A program made the translations under genes and the position numbers. A stretch of DNA of 64,000 nt from Chlorobiota bacterium (GTDB lineage Bacteria > Bacteroidota > Ignavibacteria > Kapaibacteriales > UBA961): NCBI GenBank assembly GCA_014191195.1, contig BJGZ01000002.1:1-64000 (forward strand), read 5' to 3'. Under the pieces are notes generated by a model. It had not been told where the DNA came from, ran no database searches, and saw only the letters and a list, made by a program, of their open reading frames with translations. Of this stretch, positions 46,689 through 56,117 are shown piece by piece. Numbering within the stretch: the first letter of the stretch is position 1; each line of letters starts with the position of its first letter.

Positions 46689-47675
46689 ATGCCAGCAATC
46701 ATAACTTCACTAGCTCATTTTGTACCTCCTGATATTTTCAAGAATTCATATTTTGAAGATAAAATTGATACAAACGATGAATGGATAAGAACCCGAACTG
46801 GCATCATCGAAAGAAGATTTCAAGTTGAAGGTGCCTTAACCGACATGTTAGTTCCAGCAGTTGAGCAATGTTTATCTGAAAGAGGTATATCAGCAACTGA
46901 AATAGATTGCGTGATTGTTGCCACAATAACACCAGATAATGTATTTCCATCAGCTGCAGCAACATTACAAAAAAAGACAGGAATGGTGAATGCTTGGGGT
47001 TTTGATCTGTCTGCTGCTTGCTCTGGTTTTTTATACGGATTGATAACCGGTGCGGGCTTAATCGAAAGTGGTGCTGCCAAAAAAGTATTAGTATGTGGTG
47101 GAGACAAAATGAGCTCTATTCTTAATTTTGAAGATAGAACTACATGTATTCTTTTTGGTGATGGATGTGGTGTTGTTTTACTTGAAAAATCCGAAGATCC
47201 AGCTTTTGGTATAGTTGATAGTATTTTAAAGATGGATGGAAATGGCGGAGAATATCTGTATATGACAGCAGGTGGTAGTGCAAAGCCAGCATCATTCGAA
47301 ACCGTTGAAAATAAAGAACATTATGTTGTTCAAGAAGGACAATCTGTCTTTAAATCTGCTGTTGTAGGAATGGCTGATGTAGCCGCTGAAATAATGGAAA
47401 GAAATCATCTTATTGCCGACGATATATCTTGGCTCATTCCGCATCAGGCAAATCTTAGAATTATCGATGCCACTGCCAGAAGAATGGGTTTAGACAGTAA
47501 AAAGGTTATAGTTAATATTGAAAAATACGGTAATACAACCGCTGGCACTATTCCAATTTGTTTATCTGAACTTTACCATGATGGTAAACTTCATTATGGA
47601 GATTATATAGTATTGGCAAGCTTTGGAGCAGGATATACATGGGGAAGTATATTAATCAAATGGGGGATGAAGTAA
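46689..47675 (+). CDS. fabH: Beta-ketoacyl-ACP synthase III
   Basis: The frame is open further upstream, but it would overlap plsX; the ATG at 46689 (MPAIITSLAHFVPPDIF) matches family starts and gives 328 residues. The catalytic triad is visible: Cys in 'GFDLSAACSGFLYGL', His in 'ISWLIPHQANLRII' and Asn in 'VNIEKYGNTTAGTIPICLSE'. 'DTNDEWIRTRTGI' is the N-terminal signature. It condenses acetyl-CoA (or a branched primer) with malonyl-ACP to start fatty acid synthesis. It starts 10 bases after plsX. Confidence 0.96.
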   Translation: MPAIITSLAHFVPPDIFKNSYFEDKIDTNDEWIRTRTGIIERRFQVEGALTDMLVPAVEQCLSERGISATEIDCVIVATITPDNVFPSAAATLQKKTGMVNAWGFDLSAACSGFLYGLITGAGLIESGAAKKVLVCGGDKMSSILNFEDRTTCILFGDGCGVVLLEKSEDPAFGIVDSILKMDGNGGEYLYMTAGGSAKPASFETVENKEHYVVQEGQSVFKSAVVGMADVAAEIMERNHLIADDISWLIPHQANLRIIDATARRMGLDSKKVIVNIEKYGNTTAGTIPICLSELYHDGKLHYGDYIVLASFGAGYTWGSILIKWGMK

Positions 47676-47676
47676 T

Positions 47677-48606
47677 ATGGAAACTGCCTTTCTTTTTTCT
47701 GGACAAGGATCTCAATATGTAGGCATGACGAAAGATCTTCTTTCAGGATTTCCTCAAGCATCATTAATGATGCAAGAAGCTTGTGATATTGCAGGTTTTC
47801 CCCTTGATAGAATATGTGTTGATGGTCCTGCAGATCTCCTGAAAGAAACACGATATACTCAACCTGCACTGTTTGTTCATGAAGCTATTTTGTGGAATTT
47901 AGCTAAAGAATTTGTTAATCCTATTGCATTTGCAGGGCATTCCCTAGGTGAATATTCAGCACTATATGCATCTGGAGTGCTTTCATTTCGTGATGCTTGT
48001 TCTTTGGTTATATTACGTGGCTCAATAATGTTTAAAGCTGGTGAAAAACAACCAGGAACGATGTTTGCTGTTATAGGCCTCGAAGATCAAAAAGTAGAAC
48101 AATTATGTCAAGAATTATCAGGTAAAGATGGTACTATTGTAGCAGCTAACTATAATTCACCAGGACAAATAGTATTATCTGGAGATGCGGAATATTTACG
48201 AGCACAGGCTCCATTATTTAAATCCGCTGGTGCAAGAATGGTGACTGAACTACAAGTTAGTGGTGCTTTTCATTCATCTTTGATGGCATCAGCATCTGAG
48301 GAATTAGGTAAAGCCATAGAATCTACTCTATTTAATAAGCCAGATAAACCAGTTTATCCAAATGTACATGCTCTGCCAATACTAGATCAAAATCAGCTTA
48401 AGCATTATTTGTTACAACAATTAACTTCTCCAGTAAGGTGGTCTCAATCAATACAAAATATGTATAATGCTGGCATAAAACATTTTTGTGAGATTGGTCC
48501 TGGAAAAGTATTACAAGGTTTAGTAAAACGCTCTATTACAGCTTCAGATATTTCGATACAGGGAATAGACACTTCACTTGATATCAAATTAGTTCAAGGA
48601 ATATAA
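47677..48606 (+). CDS. fabD: Malonyl-CoA:ACP transacylase
   Basis: The 309-residue protein has 'FLFSGQGSQYVGMTKDLL', the nucleophile Ser in 'AFAGHSLGEYSALYASGVL', the Arg in 'ACSLVILRGSIMF' and the active His in 'LQVSGAFHSSLM'. It loads malonyl groups onto acyl carrier protein. It starts one base after the fabH stop and is followed after 5 bases by fabG. The length is normal. Confidence 0.96.
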   Translation: METAFLFSGQGSQYVGMTKDLLSGFPQASLMMQEACDIAGFPLDRICVDGPADLLKETRYTQPALFVHEAILWNLAKEFVNPIAFAGHSLGEYSALYASGVLSFRDACSLVILRGSIMFKAGEKQPGTMFAVIGLEDQKVEQLCQELSGKDGTIVAANYNSPGQIVLSGDAEYLRAQAPLFKSAGARMVTELQVSGAFHSSLMASASEELGKAIESTLFNKPDKPVYPNVHALPILDQNQLKHYLLQQLTSPVRWSQSIQNMYNAGIKHFCEIGPGKVLQGLVKRSITASDISIQGIDTSLDIKLVQGI

Positions 48607-48611
48607 GTAGT

Positions 48612-49361
48612 ATGTTAATTGAACCTAATGATAAAGTAATTGTAGTAACCGGTGGTTCACGCGGTATTGGTGCTGCTATAGTAACTCATCTTGCTTATTT
48701 AGGATATACTGTTTATGGTACATATAATAGTAATCCAGAACAAGCTCAATTGATTGCAACTCATTTATCTAATGAAGGTGCGCAAGTACATTTTATTCAA
48801 ATGAATGTTGCTTCTGAAGAATCAGTTAGACTTGGTTTTGAGCACATTGTAAAAGAAAAAGGTAGAATCGACGGATTAGTAAATAATGCAGGTATTACCA
48901 AAGATACATTGCTTATAAGAATGTCTGAACAAGATTGGGATGATGTATTAGATACAAATCTAAAAGGTGCTTTTCTTTGTAGTAAAGCAGTTTCCAGACC
49001 CATGATGAGTCAAAGATCTGGAAGAATCATAAATATTAGTTCCATAGTTGGTTTACGAGGTAATGCAGGTCAAGTTAATTACTCATCTTCCAAGGCAGGA
49101 ATGATAGGATTAACTAAATCACTAGCACAAGAACTTGCATCTCGTAATATTTTAGTAAATTGCATTGCGCCAGGTTATATCGAAACAGATATGACAGAAA
49201 AATTAAATGAAGAACAAAGAAAAGCTTTCTCAGATAAAATACCATTAAAAAGATCTGCAAAGCCAAAAGAAATAGCATCGGTTGTTTCTTTTTTCCTAAG
49301 TGAAGAATCATCCTATATCACCGGACAAGTTCTGTGCGTTGATGGCGGATTAGCTATGTAA
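48612..49361 (+). CDS. fabG: 3-oxoacyl-ACP reductase
   Basis: This 249-residue short-chain dehydrogenase has the NADPH loop 'VTGGSRGIGAAIVTHL', 'LVNNAGITKDTLLIRMSEQD', the catalytic Ser in 'GRIINISSIVGLRGNAGQVN', and 'YSSSKAGMIGLTKSLA' with Tyr and Lys. 'VNCIAPGYIETDMTEKL' and 'SYITGQVLCVDGGLAM' complete the FabG pattern. It reduces beta-ketoacyl-ACP in elongation. acpP follows after 39 bases. Confidence 0.96.
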   Translation: MLIEPNDKVIVVTGGSRGIGAAIVTHLAYLGYTVYGTYNSNPEQAQLIATHLSNEGAQVHFIQMNVASEESVRLGFEHIVKEKGRIDGLVNNAGITKDTLLIRMSEQDWDDVLDTNLKGAFLCSKAVSRPMMSQRSGRIINISSIVGLRGNAGQVNYSSSKAGMIGLTKSLAQELASRNILVNCIAPGYIETDMTEKLNEEQRKAFSDKIPLKRSAKPKEIASVVSFFLSEESSYITGQVLCVDGGLAM

Positions 49362-49400
49362 GTAATTCAATCCATTCTTAAACTATCTGAGGTAATTCTC

Positions 49401-49637
49401 ATGGCTGCCGTTGCAGACAAAGTAAAAGAAATTATCGTTACTAAATTGGGTGTAGAAGAATCCCAAATTAATCCAGCTGCGTCTTTCACAAATGATCTTG
49501 GTGCTGATTCTTTAGATACCGTAGAACTCATTATGGAATTCGAAAGAGCATTCAATATCACTATAGAAGACTCTGATGCAGAAAAGATTCAAACAGTTGG
49601 TGATGCGATCTCTTATTTAGAGTCACATTCTGCCTAA
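49401..49637 (+). CDS. acpP: Acyl carrier protein
   Basis: The 78-residue acidic protein carries the phosphopantetheine attachment Ser in '[20 protein letters not shown]', the universal ACP motif, and ends '[16 protein letters not shown]'. An aggt sequence lies 8-11 bases before the ATG. It carries growing acyl chains for FabH, FabD, FabG and FabF encoded around it. A terminator-like hairpin follows, as is usual where ACP is needed in excess. Confidence 0.97.
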   Translation: MAAVADKVKEIIVTKLGVEESQINPAASFTNDLGADSLDTVELIMEFERAFNITIEDSDAEKIQTVGDAISYLESHSA

Positions 49638-49704
49638 TTGGTTGCTTCATTGCGATTAATAATCGATAATTTTTGGAATTTATTCCAATTAATTCTCTTG
49701 AATC

Positions 49705-49742
49705 AGCCACTTATCCTCTATAAAGGTGAAGTGGCTTTTTTA
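49705..49742 (+). terminator. Terminator between acpP and fabF
   Basis: agccactt (49705-49712) pairs with aagtggct (49729-49736), followed directly by a run of T. It lies about 70 bases after the acpP stop and would separate the upstream operon from fabF, perhaps only partly. Confidence 0.72.
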
Positions 49743-49822
49743 GATTTTATGTTATTGAAGCTTGATACATATATATACATCAAGAAATTATGCTTTATTC
49801 ATTGAATATTCGTTGAGGCTAT

Positions 49823-51085
49823 ATGCCACTATATAATTATCCTACTATTGTTGTAACAGGAATAGGTGCAGTTACTCCAATTGGAAATACGGCAAAGGAT
49901 TTTTGGACAGGAATGATGAATTCTAAAAGCGGTTCAGGGCCAATTACACGTTTTGATGCCGAGCATTTTGATACAAAATTTGCCTGCGAAGTCAAAGACT
50001 ACGACCCTTTGCTTCATATAAACCGTAAAGAAACACAAAGAATGGATTTGTTCTCTCAATTTGCTATTAGTGCTTCTGTAATGGCAATTGAAGATTCAGG
50101 ACTCAATTTGGACTTGATCGATAAAAATCGAGCAGGTGTCATAATTGGTTCTGGAATTGGTGGTATGTGGACATATCATCATCAACAAAAAAACTTATTT
50201 GATAGAGATGGCGTTCCAGATAGAATATCTCCTTTTTTTGTTCCTATGATGATTTCTGATATAGCGGCCGGACATGTTGCTATTCGTTATGGATTCAAAG
50301 GACCAAATTATGCTACTGTTTCTGCATGTGCTACTTCTAGTCATGCAATTGCAGATGCTTTGATGATTATGCAACGTGGAGATGCCGATGTAATGCTAGT
50401 TGGTGGAAGCGAAGCTGTAGTATGCCCAATGGGTATTGGTGGATTTAATGCCATGAAAGCACTTTCTACAAGAAATGATAGTCCAATAACTGCTAGCCGT
50501 CCGTTTGACGCTGGTAGAGATGGATTTGTTATGGGAGAAGGAAGTGGTGTTATGGTTTTCGAAACTTTAGAGCATGCTTTGAGTCGTGGTGCCGAACATA
50601 TTTATGGTATCGTTGCTGGATTTGGATTAACAGACGATGCATTTCATATCACTCAGCCTGCTCCCGGAGGCGAAGGTGCCGTTAGGTCTATGCAATTATC
50701 TATCAAAGATGCTGGTTTAATGCCTCAAGATATTGATTATATCAATGCACATGGTACATCAACTTATCATAATGATAAAAATGAGTCTGCTGCAATTATT
50801 CAGGTTTTTGGAGAACATGCTTTTAATATAGCAGTAAGCTCTACAAAATCTATGACAGGCCATTTACTAGGAGCTGCTGGTGCAATAGAAGCTATTGCTA
50901 CCTTAATGGCCATTAAACATTCTATGGTGCCTCCTACAATTAATTACGAAGTTCCAGACCCCGAATGTACACTGAATTATACACCAAATACACCGGTTAA
51001 AAAAGTAATTAAAGCTGCTATCAGTAATACTTTTGGTTTTGGTGGACACAATGCTTCAATTTGCTTTAAAGCATATGAAGAATAA
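49823..51085 (+). CDS. fabF: Beta-ketoacyl-ACP synthase II
   Basis: The 420-residue condensing enzyme starts 'IVVTGIGAVTPIGNTAKDFW'. It has the nucleophile Cys in 'YATVSACATSSHAIADALM', the first active His in 'DYINAHGTSTYHNDKNES', Lys and second His in 'SSTKSMTGHLLGAAGAIEAI', and 'ISNTFGFGGHNASICF'. It elongates acyl-ACP and controls the share of longer or unsaturated chains. It is flanked by two hairpin terminators, so it is probably its own transcription unit. Confidence 0.96.
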   Translation: MPLYNYPTIVVTGIGAVTPIGNTAKDFWTGMMNSKSGSGPITRFDAEHFDTKFACEVKDYDPLLHINRKETQRMDLFSQFAISASVMAIEDSGLNLDLIDKNRAGVIIGSGIGGMWTYHHQQKNLFDRDGVPDRISPFFVPMMISDIAAGHVAIRYGFKGPNYATVSACATSSHAIADALMIMQRGDADVMLVGGSEAVVCPMGIGGFNAMKALSTRNDSPITASRPFDAGRDGFVMGEGSGVMVFETLEHALSRGAEHIYGIVAGFGLTDDAFHITQPAPGGEGAVRSMQLSIKDAGLMPQDIDYINAHGTSTYHNDKNESAAIIQVFGEHAFNIAVSSTKSMTGHLLGAAGAIEAIATLMAIKHSMVPPTINYEVPDPECTLNYTPNTPVKKVIKAAISNTFGFGGHNASICFKAYEE

Positions 51086-51111
51086 TGATATATACTTTTA
51101 AGATTATTTTT

Positions 51112-51139
51112 AGGTCAAGTATTTTTTAGTACTTGACCT
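51112..51139 (+). terminator. Terminator after fabF
   Basis: aggtcaagta (51112-51121) pairs perfectly with tacttgacct (51130-51139) around tttttttag-like loop bases, followed by tctttatt. It lies 26 bases past the fabF stop. The trailing T run is short. Confidence 0.7.
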
Positions 51140-51170
51140 TCTTTATTAAGTAACATAGTATAGCCAAAGG

Positions 51171-52028
51171 ATGAAAAAGCCAGTAATAGAAATTATTCAA
51201 CAGATTTACGATAACTTTTTTCGTTTAACAACTTTTAAGAAAAGCAAAAAAAAGCCAGATTTTCCTAAAATTGGTTTTCTTGTTAAACAAAAAAGAACTG
51301 AATTCGAACGCTCTATGGGTTTTAAAATGGGGAATATTGGATATTATGAGCAAGCATTAACTCATAGATCTTATTTGCAAGTGTATACTGAAAAACCAGT
51401 TATATCTAATGAACGATTAGAGTTTCTAGGAGATTCTATTTTAGGAATGATTGTAGCTGAATATCTTTTTGATAATTATGAACAAAATCAAGAAGGTGAG
51501 CTCACCAAAATGAGATCTTGGCTTGTTAACAGAAAATCCTTGGCTTTTTGCGCAAAAGAACTTCATCTTGAACAGTTTTTAATGCTTAGTTTTAGTGCTG
51601 ATCAATCGTTACAAAAGGGTAATGAAACAATTCTAGCCGATGCAATGGAATCATTATTGGCAGCCATATACTTAGATAAAGGTATGGACATAACTAGGAA
51701 TTTCATTTTAGAGCGTCTTATACCACTACTTACAAATGAAATGGTTATGAAAGACACCAATTTCAAAAGTATTCTCCTTGAATTAGTTCAGTCTGAAGGA
51801 AAAGAATCACCTAAATATTCTTTGATTGATTCAACAGGACCAGACCATGAGAAACAGTTTCAAGTTGCTGTAACAGTAAATGGAAAACAATTAGGAACAG
51901 GCATAGGTAAAAGTAAAAAACAGGCAGAACAAGAAGCAGCGCATTCTGCATTAGAACTATTACTCGAACATCATCGAATAATAATTACTAATACAATATC
52001 TCCAACAGAACAAGCCAATCAATCATAA
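51171..52028 (+). CDS. rnc: Ribonuclease III
   Basis: The catalytic domain shows the signature 'SNERLEFLGDSILGMIVAEY' with the metal-binding acidic residues, and 'ILADAMESLLAAIYLDKGMD'. The C-terminal double-stranded-RNA-binding domain runs from about residue 200 ('SILLELVQSEGKESPKYSLI' to 'KSKKQAEQEAAHSALELLL'). It processes rRNA precursors and cuts structured RNA. The 285 residues include a basic N-terminal extension of about 40 (FKKSKKKPDFPK). It lies after the fab genes as in many bacteria; nrnA follows after 14 bases. Confidence 0.95.
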   Translation: MKKPVIEIIQQIYDNFFRLTTFKKSKKKPDFPKIGFLVKQKRTEFERSMGFKMGNIGYYEQALTHRSYLQVYTEKPVISNERLEFLGDSILGMIVAEYLFDNYEQNQEGELTKMRSWLVNRKSLAFCAKELHLEQFLMLSFSADQSLQKGNETILADAMESLLAAIYLDKGMDITRNFILERLIPLLTNEMVMKDTNFKSILLELVQSEGKESPKYSLIDSTGPDHEKQFQVAVTVNGKQLGTGIGKSKKQAEQEAAHSALELLLEHHRIIITNTISPTEQANQS

Positions 52029-52042
52029 TACATTATAATTGT

Positions 52043-53047
52043 ATGTACATAACATCAGAAATCAGAGAAGAATTATATAAAACATGGCAACTTTTATTAT
52101 CTGCCAAAAGTATAGTGCTTACTTCTCATATAGATCCTGATGGTGATGCAATAGGCAGCAGTGTGGGCTTATATCATCTTTTAAAAGCCTCCGGTAAAGA
52201 TGTTTGCATCATCTTGCATAGTGCTGTTCCAGCAAATCTTCGATTTCTTATTAGTACTACTGAATTTTATCAGGCATCCGATATACAATCAAAAGACAAA
52301 GTGGCATCTGCAGATTGGTTTTGTATACTCGATTTAAATCATGCAAGTAGATTAGGGCAAAGTGTACAAGAGTTATTCACTCATTTTACAGGACATACCG
52401 TTTTAATAGATCATCATCTTGAACCTTCTATTATACCAGACAGATTGCATTCAATTGTTAAAGCATGCTCTACCTGTGAAATAGTATCAGAAATGGCAAA
52501 ATCATCTGGAATTATTCCATCTGTAGAATCAGCCACTGCTTTGTATACAGGTATTATGACAGATACTGGTGGATTTAGGCATCCAAGAACGACGTCTGAT
52601 ATCATGAGGCTTGCTGCTTGGCTTATTGATTGTGGTGCTAATCCTGTTATGATATATGATAAAGTTATGAATGCAGAAACTCCTCATTCTTTACGATTAT
52701 TAGGTATGGCATTAAGTTCATTGCAGATACATCTTGATGGTAATCTTGTATTAATTGTGCTTACTAAACAGCAATTAGAACACTATTTACCAGAAGAAAC
52801 AGAAGGTTTCGTAAATTATACTTTAAGCTTAGCTGGAGTAAAAATTGGGGCTTTAATAACTGAATGGCCTGATAAAGTAAAAATCTCACTGAGATCAAAG
52901 CCAGAATATGATGTGAGGTCGATTGCTCAAAAATATGGAGGTGGGGGACATCAACAAGCTGCAGGAGCAAGAATTTCTCATGGTGATCTACATCACATTG
53001 TACAAACAATTATCACTGATTGTGAAACGTATCTTCATTCTATATAA
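52043..53047 (+). CDS. nrnA: DHH-family oligoribonuclease / pAp phosphatase NrnA-like
   Basis: The 334-residue protein has 'IVLTSHIDPDGDAIGSSVGL', the DHH motif in 'HTVLIDHHLEPS' and 'YTGIMTDTGGFRHPRTTSDI'. The C-terminal DHHA1 domain carries 'KYGGGGHQQAAGARI'. Such enzymes degrade nanoRNAs and in many species dephosphorylate 3'-phosphoadenosine 5'-phosphate. It follows rnc on the same transcript. Its 3' end faces the convergent PASTA gene only 5 bases away. Activity split between nanoRNA, pAp and c-di-AMP breakdown cannot be told from sequence. Confidence 0.9.
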   Translation: MYITSEIREELYKTWQLLLSAKSIVLTSHIDPDGDAIGSSVGLYHLLKASGKDVCIILHSAVPANLRFLISTTEFYQASDIQSKDKVASADWFCILDLNHASRLGQSVQELFTHFTGHTVLIDHHLEPSIIPDRLHSIVKACSTCEIVSEMAKSSGIIPSVESATALYTGIMTDTGGFRHPRTTSDIMRLAAWLIDCGANPVMIYDKVMNAETPHSLRLLGMALSSLQIHLDGNLVLIVLTKQQLEHYLPEETEGFVNYTLSLAGVKIGALITEWPDKVKISLRSKPEYDVRSIAQKYGGGGHQQAAGARISHGDLHHIVQTIITDCETYLHSI

Positions 53048-53052
53048 TATCA

Positions 53053-53820
53053 TTAATTCACAATTTTAATATTTAAAGAATCTCCTTGCCTTGCTGTTTC
53101 ACCAGCCTGAATACTTTGTTCTATAATTGTTCCACTAGAATAAGTACCATCTCCTAGTACATATTCGATTGAATGTAAATACAAGCCTATGTTAAACAAT
53201 ATTCCTCTTGCTTCATCAAGAGTATAGCCCGTCAATAGTGGTACTATGATATCTGAATTACCAAGGCTAACCTGAAATCCTATTGAATAACCATATGGAA
53301 GTTTACTACCTGGTGGTATAAATTGATTGATTACCAATCCTCTGGGAATTTCATCATTTTCAACAAAAATAATGTCTCCAACTTGAAAACCCATGCTCAT
53401 TAATTGCAAACGAGCATCTCTTTCAGTCTTTCCTTGCAAATAAGGAACTACTATTTTTTCTATACCTTTACTAACAGTTAAATATAATCTTCTGCCTTCC
53501 CTTACATGAGTTCCAGAAAAAGGTAATTGACTAATAATATTCCCCTTAGCTATTTTATCACTATATACTTCTCTAACTTCGGCAATAGATAGTCCGGAAT
53601 GTTGCAATAACAATTTTGCAGTAGAAATTGATTTTCCTACAAAGTTAGGAACTGTTACTTCTTTAACAGAATGTACATAATTTGGCATTACAAAAGTATC
53701 TACAATTGTAAGAATTGCAATAAGCATAAACACAATCAAAGCAATTGAAATTATCACTTGCTTCCAATCAAGGCGAGATTGTAAAAATTTGTTTATGTTG
53801 TCAAACAATAGACTAATCAC
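53053..53820 (-). CDS. Membrane-anchored PASTA-domain protein
   Basis: The 255-residue protein has a short cytoplasmic N-terminus, one membrane helix (about 20-45, 'IISIALIVFMLIAILTIVDT') and three PASTA domains. The domains run about 57-120 ('VTVPNFVGKSISTAKLLLQH'), 125-188 ('IVVPYLQGKTERDARLQLM') and 190-255 ('IIVPLLTGYTLDEARGILFN'). PASTA domains bind peptidoglycan fragments; here no kinase or PBP domain is attached. Such free-standing proteins are common in Bacteroidota/Chlorobiota and probably sense or organise cell wall. Its start is only 17 bases from the divergent gene at 53838, so the two promoters must overlap. Confidence 0.88.
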   Translation of the reverse strand: MISLLFDNINKFLQSRLDWKQVIISIALIVFMLIAILTIVDTFVMPNYVHSVKEVTVPNFVGKSISTAKLLLQHSGLSIAEVREVYSDKIAKGNIISQLPFSGTHVREGRRLYLTVSKGIEKIVVPYLQGKTERDARLQLMSMGFQVGDIIFVENDEIPRGLVINQFIPPGSKLPYGYSIGFQVSLGNSDIIVPLLTGYTLDEARGILFNIGLYLHSIEYVLGDGTYSSGTIIEQSIQAGETARQGDSLNIKIVN

Positions 53821-53837
53821 CTATAATATATATACAT

Positions 53838-54737
53838 ATGCAAGATAAGAAAATGAAACTATTCTCACTAATATTCCTCATCCTTATAATGTATTTTAAT
53901 CCAGCCTATGTTTTATTGTCTCAAATGACAACATATAAACAAGGATATACCATGATTAAATGTAGTATTGGTTCTGCTTCTGGGGCAAGTTATTTTGAAA
54001 GAAATGGCAATAGAAATAGTTCTCTATATGATTCAATCCAAAGATCTCATTATACTTTTGATAATAGTATGATTAATGGATCTGTTCAAGCGGAATATGG
54101 GCTTACAGATAATCTATTAGTTAGATGTTCGCTTCCATTTACGTCTTATTCTCTTATTGAAAAATTTACTGTGGATTCAATAGGAAATCGGGTTATTAGA
54201 AAACAAATGAACACAACGTTGATAAATTATTGCTCACTTGGTGGCATGTATTCTTTTTTAAAAGGTAAAACTATAGTATCTCTATTGGCAGAGTATAGAG
54301 TCCCTACATATCAAGGTAATCCTTTAGATTCAACCAGTGATTTCTTGGGTGGTCTATCCAAAGAAGCACTAATAGGATTGCACTTTCATATACCTTTTGA
54401 AAAAAGTTGGATTGCATTTTCAGGATCTTTATCTCTTAGAGATTCAGCGTGGCAAAATCTAGCATATATACATTCTGAAATTGGATTTTCTACTGTTGAA
54501 AAAACCGCGCTCATTTTCTTTATTGATATACAGCAAGCAATGGGAGCTTCTAGAGATATTCCAATATTTGAGATTAGGCGTTTTCAGCCAGCAGAACAGT
54601 TTACCTCTGTAGGCGCATCTTTCAAGATTTTCCCAGATGATCACCTGATCTTAGATGCTATGTATTCTTTAAGAGTAATGGGAACACATGCTTGGTCTAT
54701 AGGTAATGTTGCATTGGGAGCAGGATATCGCTGGTAA
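53838..54737 (+). CDS. Exported barrel-like protein abutting pnuC, unknown function
   Basis: A signal peptide (MKLFSLIFLILIMYFNPAYV, from the Met at 53853 or 53838) precedes about 270 residues. Alternating strands with many aromatic and Gly residues ('MINGSVQAEYGLTDNLLVRC', 'IYIPFEKSWIAFSGSLSL'-type segments) end in 'IGNVALGAGYRW'. The terminal aromatic residue and strand pattern suggest an outer-membrane barrel. The TAA at 54735-54737 touches the ATG of pnuC, so the two are translationally coupled. A role in passing the PnuC substrate across the outer membrane is possible but only inferred. Confidence 0.62.
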   Translation: MQDKKMKLFSLIFLILIMYFNPAYVLLSQMTTYKQGYTMIKCSIGSASGASYFERNGNRNSSLYDSIQRSHYTFDNSMINGSVQAEYGLTDNLLVRCSLPFTSYSLIEKFTVDSIGNRVIRKQMNTTLINYCSLGGMYSFLKGKTIVSLLAEYRVPTYQGNPLDSTSDFLGGLSKEALIGLHFHIPFEKSWIAFSGSLSLRDSAWQNLAYIHSEIGFSTVEKTALIFFIDIQQAMGASRDIPIFEIRRFQPAEQFTSVGASFKIFPDDHLILDAMYSLRVMGTHAWSIGNVALGAGYRW

Positions 54738-55292
54738 ATGAATTCATTCTTAGAAATATCTGGTATCATAACAGGAATAATTGGTGTCTATTTAGCCATT
54801 AGACTATCCCCACTTTGTTGGATTATTTCTATTATTAATGTTCTGATTTATTGCTTTTTATTTTGGATAGAGAAACTATATGCTGATTCTTTACTCCAGG
54901 TTCTTTTTTGTATTATCTCACTCTATGGATGGTATCAGTGGACTTATAATAAGGAACTGATCATAGAAAAAAAAGTGATGTATAAGACATCATATAAAGA
55001 AATGATATTACTATGTATGTTGTTTTTGTTGAGTTCATTTGTACTAGGTTATTTCTTGAGAATATATACTGATGCATCATTCCCAGAGTTAGACAGCACC
55101 TTAACGTGTGGCAGTCTTATTGCTCAGTATCTGCAGACAAAAAAAAAGATCCAAAATTGGATAATCTGGATCTTGGTAGACATCGTTTATGTGTTTTTAT
55201 TTATCAATAAAGGTCTATATTCAACAGCTGCTTTATATGCTTTATACTGCATTATGGCTATTCGAGGATATAAACAATGGAAAGCACATTAA
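54738..55292 (+). CDS. pnuC: PnuC-family vitamin transporter
   Basis: The 184-residue polytopic protein (six or seven helices) shows the PnuC pattern: 'FLEISGIITGIIGVYLAIRL', 'CWIISIINVLIYCFLFWIEK', 'YADSLLQVLFCIISLYGWYQ' with the W-Y-x-W substrate motif, and 'ALYCIMAIRGYKQWK' at the end. PnuC proteins take up nicotinamide riboside by facilitated diffusion; relatives named PnuT carry thiamine. No TPP riboswitch or nadR/thiamine gene is close, so the substrate is open. The last 4 bases overlap the convergent DUF4197 gene. Confidence 0.9.
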   Translation: MNSFLEISGIITGIIGVYLAIRLSPLCWIISIINVLIYCFLFWIEKLYADSLLQVLFCIISLYGWYQWTYNKELIIEKKVMYKTSYKEMILLCMLFLLSSFVLGYFLRIYTDASFPELDSTLTCGSLIAQYLQTKKKIQNWIIWILVDIVYVFLFINKGLYSTAALYALYCIMAIRGYKQWKAH

Positions 55293-56047
55293 TTTCTTTT
55301 TCCAAAAACCTTTTTCAATAATTCTGTTGTTTGAGCAATTGGATCTTTTCGTATTTGTTCTTCTTCCTTTGCTATCATGATAAACAATCCATTTAAAGCT
55401 TTTTCAGTAACATATGCAGTTAAATCTGGATTAACTTTTTGAATAAATGGTATTTTATTATATGTATTCATGATACTTGACCAGTACTTGGTTGCATCTA
55501 CTTTGTCTAGAGAATTCTTAATTGATGGAGTGAATGTTGAAAAAAGTTGATTATATGTGGTTTTTCTTAAAAATTGAGTGGCAGCTGTTTTATCCCCTTT
55601 TACAATAGAGATAGCATCGGAAATTGTCATTGATGTAATAGCATTAATAAAAATTTGTAATGCAGATATACTTGCATCTTCTGCTGCTCTGTTTAATGAA
55701 AGGATAACTTTATCTATTTCCGAACCTAATCCCATTGTACGAAGAGTACTTTCAACTTTTTTTGCATCTTGTGGAAATGGAATAATAATTTCTGGGTTTT
55801 TATAAAAACCATCTTGTTTAGAAACGATATTTGTTCCTTTTTGTATGCCATTTGTTAAAGCTTGTTTTAATGCTTTAATGGCCTCTTCTTGAGAGAATGG
55901 ATTTGAAGCTCCAGCATCATTACGAAATAATTTTTTTGATTCTTGTTTAAGCATATCAAATAATTGTGCTTGTACTTGATATGTACACACAAAACTTCCC
56001 GAAATGAACACAAAGAAAAATAGTAGTTTAAGCATATACTTTTTCAT
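55289..56047 (-). CDS. DUF4197 family exported protein
   Basis: After a signal peptide (about 1-27, ending VQAQ) the 252-residue helical protein matches DUF4197: 'EEAIKALKQALTNGIQKGTN', 'GFYKNPEIIIPFPQDAKKVE', 'MGLGSEIDKVILSLNRAAED', 'TISDAISIVKGDKTAATQFL' and 'EKALNGLFIMIAKEEEQIRK'. The family is found in periplasms of many Gram-negative bacteria and has no assigned function. It overlaps the convergent pnuC end by 4 bases and is divergent from ruvX across 70 bases. Confidence 0.88.
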   Translation of the reverse strand: MKKYMLKLLFFFVFISGSFVCTYQVQAQLFDMLKQESKKLFRNDAGASNPFSQEEAIKALKQALTNGIQKGTNIVSKQDGFYKNPEIIIPFPQDAKKVESTLRTMGLGSEIDKVILSLNRAAEDASISALQIFINAITSMTISDAISIVKGDKTAATQFLRKTTYNQLFSTFTPSIKNSLDKVDATKYWSSIMNTYNKIPFIQKVNPDLTAYVTEKALNGLFIMIAKEEEQIRKDPIAQTTELLKKVFGKRN

Positions 56048-56117
56048 AAATCCCTAATTTGATAATTGAATGCTTTATTGGACGCATTCTTTTATATAAT
56101 AGTGTTATAAAATATTA

